From: Neisseria brasiliensis
GTDB taxonomy: Bacteria > Pseudomonadota > Gammaproteobacteria > Burkholderiales > Neisseriaceae
Direction: 5' to 3'
Assembly (NCBI RefSeq): GCF_009671065.1
Contig: NZ_CP046027.1
Location: 1,488,001-1,552,000, forward strand
DNA: 64,000 nucleotides
Numbering within the stretch: position 1 is the stretch's first letter; every line of letters begins with the position of its first letter. Of this stretch, positions 9,468-17,830 are shown piece by piece. Below the pieces are notes generated by a model. That model had not been told where the DNA came from and ran no database searches. It saw only the letters and a program-made list of their open reading frames with translations. The position numbers and the translations under genes were made by a program.

Positions 9468-10505
9468 TTAAAACAGCAATTCGGTCGGCTCGGCATCAGC
9501 CGGAATTTCCTGTGTCGGATAAGCTGGTGCAGGAACATAGCTTGATGCCGGAGTAGGCAGATTAACCTCAGAAGCCGCTGCATTGCTTGGTGCAACCGAT
9601 TGAGTCGGTTGTGGTGTTGCCGGCGTCGGGACAACTGGTTTTGCAGTATCATCACCGGCATCGATTTCGATTTCCGAGCCTGAAGGTAATACATCATCTT
9701 TAACCGGAGCCGGTTTTGGCATGGCTTTTGGTTTGCTGTAAGCAGATGAGCCGGCTGTCCAAGCCAAAGATTTTAATGGGCCTTTGAGCTTCACGCCCTT
9801 GGCACAAGTTAAACAGTTGGCTTGGCCGGTGCGGTTTTTCAAAATCGCTTCAACACGCTTGGTGTTGATGTTTTTGCCGTGTGCTTTTGCCCATGCCGCA
9901 ATGCTCTTTTTCAATGCAGCAGTATCGAGATTTTTCTTATTGTATGGGTCGCGGTAAGCGGCGAGCCATAAGTTTTTATTGGCATCTTCATTTAAAGTCG
10001 CCATTTGGTAAATCACGTGGGCTGGGGAGCCAGTGGAAATGGTTTTGGCAAATTCCAAGGCATCAGGCGATTTCATGCGCACACAGCCGTGGCTGCGCAC
10101 ACCGGGTACGCTAGATGGCGCATTGGTGCCATGAATGCCTAAGCCCAATTTTGGGTCGCCAAGGCGAACGAATACTGGGCCTAAAGGATTTTTCGGACCC
10201 GGCGGAATGGTTTTCACATTGTCGCCACGCTCTTTTTGAATCGATTTGGGAATGTGCCATGTCGGATTAAAGGCTTTAACGCCGATTTTATGTTCGCCCA
10301 AATTGGTTTGGGTCATGGCTTTACCGACGGCAACAGGGTAAGCTTTCGTCAGCTTGCCGTTGGTGTACAAAAACAGGCGCTGTTGCGGAATATTGATGAA
10401 AACGTGTTGGCCTTCGGTTGCCGGTGCAACATCAGGCAGCGGCGTGTTGGCAAATGCGGTGGTGGTCAGTGTCAGTGCAAATAAACTTAAGCTGATTTTT
10501 TTCAT
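9468..10505 (-). CDS. L,D-transpeptidase (YkuD domain), exported
   Basis: This 345-residue secreted peptidoglycan enzyme has a signal peptide (MKKISLSLFALTLTTTAFA). The YkuD domain spans about residues 30-165 and contains the catalytic signature SHGCVRM (Cys near residue 141) with an upstream GIHGT. After the catalytic domain comes a helical region with a CLTC pair. A low-complexity tail then follows, rich in Pro, Ala and Thr (PVVPTPATPQP) and likely extended in the periplasm. The family makes 3-3 cross-links or attaches proteins to peptidoglycan. Which of these it does cannot be told from sequence. It is monocistronic. Confidence 0.9.
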   Translation of the reverse strand: MKKISLSLFALTLTTTAFANTPLPDVAPATEGQHVFINIPQQRLFLYTNGKLTKAYPVAVGKAMTQTNLGEHKIGVKAFNPTWHIPKSIQKERGDNVKTIPPGPKNPLGPVFVRLGDPKLGLGIHGTNAPSSVPGVRSHGCVRMKSPDALEFAKTISTGSPAHVIYQMATLNEDANKNLWLAAYRDPYNKKNLDTAALKKSIAAWAKAHGKNINTKRVEAILKNRTGQANCLTCAKGVKLKGPLKSLAWTAGSSAYSKPKAMPKPAPVKDDVLPSGSEIEIDAGDDTAKPVVPTPATPQPTQSVAPSNAAASEVNLPTPASSYVPAPAYPTQEIPADAEPTELLF

Positions 10506-10654
10506 GTATTTGTCTGTATTTTAACAAGGGGTTAAAAGATGATTTTGGTAAATCATACCTTAATATAATGGTAACTGTGCGAAAATATGCCTTTTCGGTA
10601 AGTAATAACCGGTAAACGGTTATTTAAGATGAATATTTGAGTAATGATGAATAG

Positions 10655-11986
10655 ATGGTCAAAGGTGGGCATGTGAAGAATGTGGCGGACGTTTTTTCTT
10701 TGGATTACGAAGGACGTGGGGTAGCGCGGGCAGACGGAAAAACGGTTTTTATCAAAGGTGCCATGCCGTCTGAAACCGTTAGCTACCGTGTAACCAAATC
10801 TAAAAAACAATTTGATGAAGCGGAAGTAGAATCTGTCTTAAAGCCATCGGATGAACGGGTTAAACCAAAGTGTCGCTATTTCGATACATGTGGTGGTTGC
10901 GTGCTGCAGTATATTGAGTCGAATGCGCAGGTGGCATTAAAGCAGCGAATTTTGGAAGAGCAATTGGCGCGTATCGGCAAAGTGTTCCCAGAGCAAATCT
11001 TGCCGCCGATTTATGCCACACCTTGGCATTACCGTGATCGAGCCAGATTGAGTGTTGCTATTGATGCTTCGGGTGAAGTCAAACTCGGGTTTCAGGCCAA
11101 GCGCAGCCATGATGTGGTCGATATTGAGTCTTGTGAAGTGTTGCCGCTGCATATTTCGGCGCAGATTCCTTCGGTGAAAATCTTGCTGCAAAAATTAGTG
11201 GATTCGGGCGCAGGAATCAAATTTGTCGAGTTTCACCGCAGTAAAAAACTAACCGTGTTGAATCTGTGTTTTTTCAAAAGGCCGTCTGAAAAAACAGAGC
11301 GCCAATTAAGAGAATGGTTTGATGCATCTTTAAAACAGCAAAACAAAACTTGGCAGTTGTGGCTGCAATGCGGAAAAGAATCGGCCAAGGCTTTTTACCC
11401 AAGCCATCATATTGATTTGTCGTATGATTTATCTGAATATAATCTGACTATGCCTTATCGGCCGGGTGACTTTACGCAAATCAATGCCGACTTAAATGCA
11501 CTGATGATTCATCGCGCTATCCAGCTACTGAATATCCGTTCAGGCGAAAGAATTGCCGATTTGTTCTGCGGATTGGGCAACTTCAGTTTACCTATGGCAA
11601 AATGTGGCGCAACTGTGGTTGGCATTGAAGGTGCAGATTATTTGGTTAATCGTGCGCAACAAAATGCCATCGCAAATGGCTGTGCAGATCAGCTTGAATT
11701 TCAGGTGGCCGATCTATTTGAAACAGATGAAGCGACGGTGGCGTCATGGGGGCAATTCGATAAGATGTTGCTTGATCCGCCGCGTAGTGGTGCTTATGCT
11801 GTCGTCAAATCGCTACATTCGCCTTATCTGCCCAAACGCATTGTTTATGTGTCGTGCAACCCTGCGACATTTGCGCGCGATGCTGCTGTTTTAATTGAGA
11901 AAGGCTATGTTTTTAAGTCTGCCGGCGTGATGAACATGTTTCCGCAAACCGCCCATGTCGAATCCATCGGTGTGTTTGAGCGGTGA
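10655..11986 (+). CDS. rlmD: 23S rRNA (uracil-1939-C5)-methyltransferase RlmD
   Basis: This 443-residue class I SAM-dependent methyltransferase is of the TrmA/RlmD type. It has an N-terminal TRAM domain (about residues 5-60), then a 4Fe-4S cluster motif (CRYFDTCGGC, with a further Cys in DIESCEVLP). The methyltransferase domain has IADLFCGLGNFSLPMA, DPPRSGA and the catalytic Cys in YVSCNPATFARD. Length matches RlmD (433 in E. coli). Two uptake sequences lie inside the coding region. The ATG at 10655 is taken as start; a GTG at 10673, closer to a GGTGGG sequence, is possible. Confidence 0.93.
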   Translation: MVKGGHVKNVADVFSLDYEGRGVARADGKTVFIKGAMPSETVSYRVTKSKKQFDEAEVESVLKPSDERVKPKCRYFDTCGGCVLQYIESNAQVALKQRILEEQLARIGKVFPEQILPPIYATPWHYRDRARLSVAIDASGEVKLGFQAKRSHDVVDIESCEVLPLHISAQIPSVKILLQKLVDSGAGIKFVEFHRSKKLTVLNLCFFKRPSEKTERQLREWFDASLKQQNKTWQLWLQCGKESAKAFYPSHHIDLSYDLSEYNLTMPYRPGDFTQINADLNALMIHRAIQLLNIRSGERIADLFCGLGNFSLPMAKCGATVVGIEGADYLVNRAQQNAIANGCADQLEFQVADLFETDEATVASWGQFDKMLLDPPRSGAYAVVKSLHSPYLPKRIVYVSCNPATFARDAAVLIEKGYVFKSAGVMNMFPQTAHVESIGVFER

Positions 11987-12158
11987 GCCGACAGAATAAG
12001 GCCGTCTGTAAAATGGTTTTTAATGTAATTATCTGGGGAGTCATGCTATCATAATTAATCTAGGGGATTACATGATTCGATAGCATAAATAAATGAGTGT
12101 CGAACATATTAATACATTGGCAGCGTGATGCGCATTCGTGCATCATCGGGAGGTGTTC

Positions 12159-13613
12159 TTGAATTATTCGCTTTTAATCATCTTGCTGGCGCTTTTGTTG
12201 CTGGTCTTGTTGTTCGTGCGCTATAAACAAGGCGGTGCGACGGCAAAAAAACCGAGCAAAGCGGCTAAAGCATCAAGACAAAATAATCATCAAAATCAGG
12301 CTGACGAAGCTTCTGATGGTGCAGATTGGATGGATAAAGTCAATCAATCTGTTTCCAATACCGACAACCAAGATTGGGAGTGGGGCACAGAAGGCGGCAG
12401 CGGCACATCTACGGCTTCCGTATCCGCTCAGGAAGTCGATCCATTAACCGAATATCAAGTTTATAAGCAATTCGGCTATGAAAGCAAAGCAGCCGAATCT
12501 CTTGCCAGCTATCTCAATGGCTTACCTGGTGGCGCACCTGAAAAATTAGTTCATGAATTGGTCGGCTTAAATCTGCGTGTTGGTAATATCGATAAATTAG
12601 CCGAAACCTTAGAAAATCACGGTTCTGCTTTGCCTGAAGACAGTTTGGCTGAATATGTGAAGCTGGGTCTGATGGCTGAGCCTACCCATTTGCGTCTGCG
12701 CGTTTTGGCAGAGAGCAAACTGGGCTGGAACATGCAGGAAGTGGCTCGTCAAATCGGTGAAAACAACGGTCTGGATGAAAATATCGTCACCAATCCTGTT
12801 CTTACCATCGATTCTGCCAATCCACAAGCTGCTAATGGCTTTTCTAAACGTGCGCCAATTGTTTTGGGTAAAAAAGAATTCAGCGATATTACCCCTGAAG
12901 AGTTGAGCGCAGTCATCGGCTTTGTGAAACCGGAGCAAAGTGCCAAGATTCTGAAAGATAAAGTGAATTATGAAACGGCGGTAGAGCAGTACAACCGCGC
13001 GATTCATCACTCTGCCAAACCTGCAAGCCTGATTATTGATGCCTTGAAACTGGATTATCAAAACGAAGAAGTCGGTCAGTTTGCCAAGCACTTGTGGAAG
13101 CTTTATTACTCTTTGGGTCAGTATGGTCGCCAAGTTAAAGAGCGTATGTTGGGCTGGGGCTACAGCTTAGGCTACCATGAGCTTTTCGATGATTTGGAAC
13201 GCAGCCCGAGCGAGCAGCAAGTGCTCGAAATCGGCTTATCACGTGGTTATTTGCAACCAACTGCCTTGCAAATGAAAGCCAAATACCGCGACTTGGTACA
13301 AAAAGATTCTTCTATCATCAGCGCAAATAATTCACCTGCCGACGAGGCATTGAAAGAAGTGGAATCTTTGCTGATGTATGGTCAGCTGGATCAAGCGATT
13401 GGTACCTTGGAGCAGGCTGTATTGCAATATCCGCAAGAATCACAGCTTTACGTTATGTTGTTTGATCTTTATGAGCGTGCTGAAGATTGGGCGCGTTTGG
13501 AACAATTCTTACGTTTATTGCGCGAACGCGCCGTAAGCTTGCCGGAAGAAGTCGTTTTGGCCATGAGCCGCTTGTTGCAACGTGTCAACCAACATTCTAA
13601 TAAAATAAAATAA
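12159..13613 (+). CDS. FimV-like TPR membrane protein
   Basis: This 484-residue protein has one N-terminal membrane segment (LLIILLALLLLVLLFVRY) and a long cytoplasmic part. It resembles the cytoplasmic half of FimV/TspA-type proteins: the segment PLTEYQVYKQFGYESKAAESL (about residues 90-110) looks like the FimV module DPLxEAxVYxxYG. Helical TPR-like repeats at the C-terminus include ESLLMYGQLDQAIGTLEQAV. The best start is a TTG at 12159, because GGGAGGTG sits five bases upstream and the first ATG or GTG would add residues before the membrane segment. FimV proteins organise polar pilus machinery. Two other pilus-linked genes follow within 8 kb. The precise role is inferred. Confidence 0.75.
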   Translation: MNYSLLIILLALLLLVLLFVRYKQGGATAKKPSKAAKASRQNNHQNQADEASDGADWMDKVNQSVSNTDNQDWEWGTEGGSGTSTASVSAQEVDPLTEYQVYKQFGYESKAAESLASYLNGLPGGAPEKLVHELVGLNLRVGNIDKLAETLENHGSALPEDSLAEYVKLGLMAEPTHLRLRVLAESKLGWNMQEVARQIGENNGLDENIVTNPVLTIDSANPQAANGFSKRAPIVLGKKEFSDITPEELSAVIGFVKPEQSAKILKDKVNYETAVEQYNRAIHHSAKPASLIIDALKLDYQNEEVGQFAKHLWKLYYSLGQYGRQVKERMLGWGYSLGYHELFDDLERSPSEQQVLEIGLSRGYLQPTALQMKAKYRDLVQKDSSIISANNSPADEALKEVESLLMYGQLDQAIGTLEQAVLQYPQESQLYVMLFDLYERAEDWARLEQFLRLLRERAVSLPEEVVLAMSRLLQRVNQHSNKIK

Positions 13614-14265
13614 CCCAAGAGAGTACCAATAATGGACAATCTGTTACCTAAGATTAAAACCATACGGATCATGCTGCAAGAAGTGGGTGAGCAGCAAGAG
13701 GCCGTATTCCGTATGGCTTTTAAAATGCACAATACGACGAATTACGAAATTGTCACGCCTGAATCAGCCGATAAACCGGATTTGATTTTGGTGGATACCG
13801 ACTCACAACAAGGGATGGAAGCATGGAAGGCAGCAACAGCAGCCTATCCTGAAACACCGGTAGCCATGTTCTCTTCATCAGAACCGACCGTTACCACACC
13901 TTATCTGCCGAAACCAATCAAATTTGACACCTTATTCCCTATCTTGCGCAGCTTGGCACAAGGCGGACAGATTTTTACCGTTTCAGACGGCGTAACCTCC
14001 AGTCAAGAAGCAGGGCAAATTCAAGCCGATGGTACGCGCAAAGCAACCATTCGCCGTTTCAATCCGCAAAAAGGTTTGCTGGGCGCGTTGAAATTTGCCA
14101 GCCAAGGTCATCAAGATATTGCCGTTTTGCATCAAGGCAAACCGGTATTGATCGTGTTCCCCAACATTCAGCGTGTTTTATCAGGCTGCGCCGTAAAACT
14201 TCGCCGTTCACGGCGGAGATATAAGGCGCGGACTGCGTAGCAGTCCTAAAACCGTTGATATTCAG

Positions 14266-14682
14266 TTAATCAGGCGTTTTCTGCTGTTCAATATACTGCC
14301 GAATAATCGTAATCGGCGCACCACCACAGCTACCTGCAAAATAAGACGGCGACCACAACGCACCGCCCCATAATTTTTGTTTGATGCTTGGATAATTTTT
14401 CTGTCTAATCATGCGGCTAGATACACCTTTCAAGCTGTTCACCAGTTTTGAAATAGACACTTTGGGCGGATAGTTCACAAGTAAATGAACATGGTCATCT
14501 TCGCCGTCAAATTCCACCAGTTGCGCTTCAAAATCGGTGCAGACGCTCTCAAAAATACCGCGCATATCGTCCAAAATTTCTTTTGTGAACACTTTTCGGC
14601 GATATTTTGCGACAAATACCAAATGTACATGAAGATTAAAAACAACGTGCCGACCACGTCTTAAATCAGTTTCTTTTTCCAT
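14266..14682 (-). CDS. tnpA: IS200/IS605 Y1 transposase TnpA (copy A)
   Basis: This 138-residue HUH single-strand transposase has its His-hydrophobe-His motif HVH at residues 64-66 and its catalytic Tyr at residue 130 (IIRQYIEQQ), so the active site looks complete. The family excises and inserts the element as single-stranded circles using subterminal hairpins. It is divergent from tnpB with 44 bp between the start codons. The protein is identical in copies B and C. Confidence 0.95.
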   Translation of the reverse strand: MEKETDLRRGRHVVFNLHVHLVFVAKYRRKVFTKEILDDMRGIFESVCTDFEAQLVEFDGEDDHVHLLVNYPPKVSISKLVNSLKGVSSRMIRQKNYPSIKQKLWGGALWSPSYFAGSCGGAPITIIRQYIEQQKTPD

Positions 14683-14726
14683 AGACCAAGTGTAAAATTG
14701 CTAAAAATTCCATTATCCATGAAATC

Positions 14727-15869
14727 ATGTTAATACTCAAAACATTCAAATTTGAACTGATGCCAAACGGCGAGCAAATCCGCAAAATGAAACAATTTTG
14801 CGGTTGTTCGCGTTTCGTATTCAATCGTGCTTTGGCGTATCAAAACGAACAATATCAACAAGATAATTCGTTCAAATTTAGCTACACCAAAATCGCAAAT
14901 TTGCTGCCTGAATGGAAACGAGAATTAGACTGGCTAAAAGACTGCCACAGCCAAGTTTTGCAGCAAAGTTTGAAAGACTTGGAAAGCGCATTCAAAAACT
15001 TCTTTGCCAAACGCGCAGATTTCCCCAAATTCAAACGCAAAGGCGAAAAAGACAGTTTCCGCTTTCCGCAAGGCTGTAAATTGGAGCAGCAAAATAATCG
15101 TATCTATTTGCCCAAAATCGGTTGGGTGCGCTATCGCAACAGCCGACACGTTTCAGGCAGCCTGAAAAACGTAACCGTATCGCAAAAATGCGGTAAATGG
15201 TTTGTATCTATGCAAACCGAAACCGAGCAGGAAATCGCGCAGCCAAACGGTGGCGAAACTGGGATTGATATGGGTGTTGCCAAATTTGCAACATTGTCCA
15301 ATGGTCAGTTTTTTGAGCCAATCAACGCATTCAAAACGTTGAAAGGCAAACTAGCAAAACTGCAAAAACAGTTCAAACACAAAACCAAATTCAGCAAAAA
15401 CTGGCAGAAACTGAAAGCAAAAATCAGCCGTTTGCACCACAAAATCAGCAATATCCGTAAAAACTACCTGCACCAAATCAGCAGCGCAATCAGCCAAAAC
15501 CACGCGATTGTGTATGTGGAAGATTTGCAGGTGGCGAATATGTCCAAATCCGCTAAAGGCAACGCCGTGCAGCATGGAAAAAACGTTGCTGCCAAATCAA
15601 GCTTAAACCGTGCGATTTTAGACCAGTCTTGGTTTGAGTTTCGCCGTCAGTTGGACTATAAGCTGTTGTGGCGCGGTGGGCATTTGGTGGCTGTTCCGCC
15701 ACAAAATACCAGTCGTTGTTGCCCAGCTTGCGGACATACTGCCAAAGATAACCGTCAAACACAGGCAAACTTTGAATGTGTGCAATGTGGCTATCAAAAC
15801 AATGCGGATATTGTGGGTGCAATCAATGTGTTAAAGCGCGGTCAAGAGATTTTGGCAGCGCAAAAGTAA
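14727..15869 (+). CDS. tnpB: RNA-guided nuclease TnpB of IS605 (copy A)
   Basis: This 380-residue protein has the RuvC-like catalytic triad intact: Asp181 (GIDMGVAK), Glu265 (VYVEDLQV) and Asp361 (NNADIVGAIN). Between the last two lies a four-Cys zinc finger (Cys332, Cys335, Cys351, Cys354). The N-terminal helix-turn-helix/OB region is typical for OrfB. TnpB proteins are ancestors of Cas12: they use an RNA from the right end of the element (omega RNA) and cleave DNA next to a short motif equal to the insertion target, here expected to be TTTAT. It is identical in copies B and C. Function is inferred from the family. Confidence 0.94.
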   Translation: MLILKTFKFELMPNGEQIRKMKQFCGCSRFVFNRALAYQNEQYQQDNSFKFSYTKIANLLPEWKRELDWLKDCHSQVLQQSLKDLESAFKNFFAKRADFPKFKRKGEKDSFRFPQGCKLEQQNNRIYLPKIGWVRYRNSRHVSGSLKNVTVSQKCGKWFVSMQTETEQEIAQPNGGETGIDMGVAKFATLSNGQFFEPINAFKTLKGKLAKLQKQFKHKTKFSKNWQKLKAKISRLHHKISNIRKNYLHQISSAISQNHAIVYVEDLQVANMSKSAKGNAVQHGKNVAAKSSLNRAILDQSWFEFRRQLDYKLLWRGGHLVAVPPQNTSRCCPACGHTAKDNRQTQANFECVQCGYQNNADIVGAINVLKRGQEILAAQK

Positions 15870-16029
15870 AATGAAGTTTCAGGGCAGGACGTGCCCGTAG
15901 CGTCTGTGAAGTGAACCGTGCAGTAAGGCGGTCAGCAGCAGAAACCCACCGAAGCGATTTGTGAATGGCTCAATGCCGTTCACAAATCGCCGTAGGAATT
16001 CCCTCCCTTCAGGGAGGGAAGGACGTCAA
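15870..16029 (+). ncRNA. Probable omega RNA scaffold at IS right end (copy A)
   Basis: The 160 non-coding bases after tnpB can fold strongly: a 12-bp stem GCGATTTGTGAA (15954-15965) with TTCACAAATCGC (15979-15990), then the terminal hairpin at 15999-16020. In known IS605 elements this segment, with the tail of tnpB, gives the omega RNA, and the guide is the host sequence beyond the right end. Here the guide would begin TGAGCCAAGCCGGTGATAAT. The exact 5' end of the RNA cannot be seen. Confidence 0.65.
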
Positions 16030-16224
16030 TGAGCCAAGCCGGTGATAATGCTGTATTGGCTTTAATGGCCAAAGAAAGCGGCAAATTAGGTTTGATTCTG
16101 CTGGACGCTAAACGTGCAGCTAAGCACATTTCTGAAATTTTATAATTTAAAACATTGGGTTATCTAAAAGATTAAAATAAACTGTTGACAGATTTTATAT
16201 GATTAAATATAATCTATTTCTTAT

Positions 16225-16300
16225 TCCCTGATAGCTCAGTCGGTAGAGCGACGGACTGTTAATCCGCAGGTCCCTGGTTCGAGCCCAGGTCGGGGAGCCA
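16225..16300 (+). tRNA. tRNA-Asn (anticodon GTT)
   Basis: A 76-base cloverleaf with acceptor TCCCTGA/TCGGGGA, anticodon loop CTGTTAA, T-loop GGTTCGAGCC and encoded CCA. Confidence 0.97.
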
Positions 16301-16305
16301 AATTT

Positions 16306-16337
16306 AAAAAGACCACCGTATAGGTGGTCTTTTTTTA
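16306..16337 (+). terminator. Terminator after tRNA-Asn
   Basis: AAAAAGACCACC, a five-base loop and GGTGGTCTTTTTTT form a strong intrinsic terminator. Confidence 0.92.
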
Positions 16338-16481
16338 TGAATAAATTTTGTGTATTGGTGCAGTAGGATATCAGGTATTCATGCATCAGTTGAAAATAAG
16401 CAACGAAATAGATAATATGCCGTCTGAAAATAATTTTCCAATTTTGATAAAACAACACTCACTTAAAACACATTATATTCA

Positions 16482-17273
16482 ATGATAACCGACACAACTC
16501 CCCCGACATCCCGATTTAAATTTGCGCTTAAAAGTGCAGCTTGGCACTTATTAATCAGCCTTTTTGTCGCAGGTGCTGCAGCGCTATTGGTTTTTAAAAT
16601 CTGGTATCCGCACCCCTATGCGGAGTTAACCGGAGGTTTGGCGTTATATAAATTAGTTGTGATGGTTGATGTGATATGCGGTCCATTATTAACCTTGGTA
16701 TTGGCCAGTCCCAAGAAATCCACGAAAGAACGCATAATAGATTTTAGTTTAATTGGTGCGATCCAATTGGCAGCATTATTGTATGGGCTTTACAGCGTGT
16801 CTCAAGCGCGTCCGGTAATCGCTGCATTTGAGCAAGACAGAATCATGGTGGTTACCGCTGCTGAAATTGATTATGAGCAACTATCCAATGCGCCGGAAGG
16901 TTTGCAGCAATTATCATGGTTTGGCGTAAAGCGCGTGGGTTTGCGTGAACCTGTGAATTTGGAAGAGGCCAATCAAAGTTTATCCATGTCTTTGCAAGGG
17001 ATTGAGCCAAGCATGAGACCGAATTGGTGGCTTGAGGATAATGAGCAAGAGCGTGCCAAAATTCGCGCCAAAATGAAACCTTTATCGGTATTGGCGCAAG
17101 CGCGAGGCTTAAGTGAAGCAGAAATTCTTTCGACTGCTTCAGTAAAATCTAATGAGCAGCTTTATTACTTACCTTTTACCAGTAGTTTTAATAAAGATTG
17201 GATTGTTTTGCTTGACCAACATGCAGATTTTGTGGCCTATGCACCTATAGACGGCTTTATCGTTAGCCATTAA
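16482..17273 (+). CDS. TfpX/TfpZ-family type IV pilin accessory protein
   Basis: This 263-residue inner-membrane protein has two or three N-terminal membrane segments (LLISLFVAGAAALLVF; VVMVDVICGPLLTLVLA; SLIGAIQLAALLYGLY), followed by a periplasmic domain of about 150 residues. This layout, with YPHPYAELTGG and DVICGPLLTL, matches the TfpX/TfpZ accessory proteins encoded next to pilin genes in Pseudomonas, Acinetobacter and Moraxella, where they aid assembly of particular pilin types. In keeping with that, pilE lies downstream on the same strand. The two are now separated by IS copy B. The family call is good; the partner is inferred from position. Confidence 0.85.
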   Translation: MITDTTPPTSRFKFALKSAAWHLLISLFVAGAAALLVFKIWYPHPYAELTGGLALYKLVVMVDVICGPLLTLVLASPKKSTKERIIDFSLIGAIQLAALLYGLYSVSQARPVIAAFEQDRIMVVTAAEIDYEQLSNAPEGLQQLSWFGVKRVGLREPVNLEEANQSLSMSLQGIEPSMRPNWWLEDNEQERAKIRAKMKPLSVLAQARGLSEAEILSTASVKSNEQLYYLPFTSSFNKDWIVLLDQHADFVAYAPIDGFIVSH

Positions 17274-17436
17274 TTTATGCAAATATATTATTCTATAGTC
17301 ATATTAAATATTTATTCAATATTTAACTAAATAAATTCTTTACTAAGCCAAAGTTAGCGTAAACGCCTAATTTTGGCTTAATTGTTTTTTGCCTATAAAT
17401 AAACATATTAAAAACAGTGGTATAAAATTCAATATT

Positions 17437-17595
17437 TATTGTCATATCGCGTTTATCTCGGATTATGATTATAACCGTCCATCTTAATATTTAATATATT
17501 ATTAATGTTGGTTGGAAAGTGACAAAAAACGGCACATGCACAAATTGGCAAAGATAAATATGACGAATATCCATGAAAACTGACAAAAAATGTCA
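17437..17595 (+). promoter_or_regulatory. Cluster of TGACA/TGTCA sites, candidate enhancer of pilE
   Basis: TGTCATAT at 17440, TGACAAAAAA at 17520, TGACG at 17561 and the palindrome TGACA-AAAAA-TGTCA at 17581-17595 (its last part again TGTCATAT). The two TGACAAAAAA boxes are 61 bp apart, about six helical turns. Activators of sigma-54 pilin promoters such as PilR bind TGTC-containing sites. Without IS copy B the palindrome would lie about 130 bp upstream of the -24/-12 element of pilE. The role is inferred. Confidence 0.5.
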
Positions 17596-17670
17596 TATTG
17601 AAATTTTTCAACTCAGCTTTAAGCACGGATATTTTAGGCCGTCTGAAATTTAAAAATGTATAATTATTAT

Positions 17671-17830
17671 TTGACGTCCTTCCCTCCCTGAAGGGAGGGA
17701 ATTCCTACGGCGATTTGTGAACGGCATTGAGCCATTCACAAATCGCTTCGGTGGGTTTCTGCTGCTGACCGCCTTACTGCACGGTTCACTTCACAGACGC
17801 TACGGGCACGTCCTGCCCTGAAACTTCATT
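17671..17830 (-). ncRNA. Probable omega RNA scaffold (copy B)
   Basis: Minus-strand counterpart of the right-end segment described for copy A, with the same stems. The adjoining host sequence that would serve as guide reads ATAATAATTATACATTTTTA on the minus strand, an AT-rich intergenic target. Confidence 0.6.

Larger units (their letters stand above)
14182..16029. mobile_element. IS200/IS605-family element, copy A (1848 bp)
   Basis: The boundaries are fixed by comparing copies: the left end starts CAGGCTGCGCCG directly after TTTAT, and the right end finishes GGACGTCAA. There are no terminal inverted repeats and no target duplication, as expected for Y1-transposase elements. Subterminal hairpins are clear: CGCCG-TTCA-CGGCG (14202-14215) and GGACTGC-GTA-GCAGTCC (14230-14246) at the left, and TTCCCTCCC-TTCA-GGGAGGGAA (15999-16020) at the right. 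It carries divergent tnpA and tnpB. It interrupts the receiver/roadblock-like gene. Confidence 0.97.
13632..16145 (+). pseudogene. Receiver/roadblock-like protein, interrupted by IS copy A
   Basis: The gene is split by the insertion sequence at 14182-16029. Joining 13632-14181 to 16030-16145 restores a 221-residue frame without any gain or loss of bases. The N-terminal half resembles a response-regulator receiver (DLILVDTDS, then YLPKPI with the conserved Lys-Pro). The C-terminal part (GDNAVLALMAKESGKLGLILLDAKRAA) resembles the end of roadblock/LC7 domains that act on Ras-like GTPases. It lies 18 bp after the FimV-like gene and is probably co-transcribed with it. The interrupted 5' part still has an ORF of 202 codons ending inside the IS. 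The domain assignment is tentative. Confidence 0.8.

Noticed and set aside
14182..16029. CRISPR array or Cas12 locus
   Set aside because: TnpB is related to Cas12, but there are no spaced direct repeats anywhere near it; the flanking structure is that of an IS605 element.
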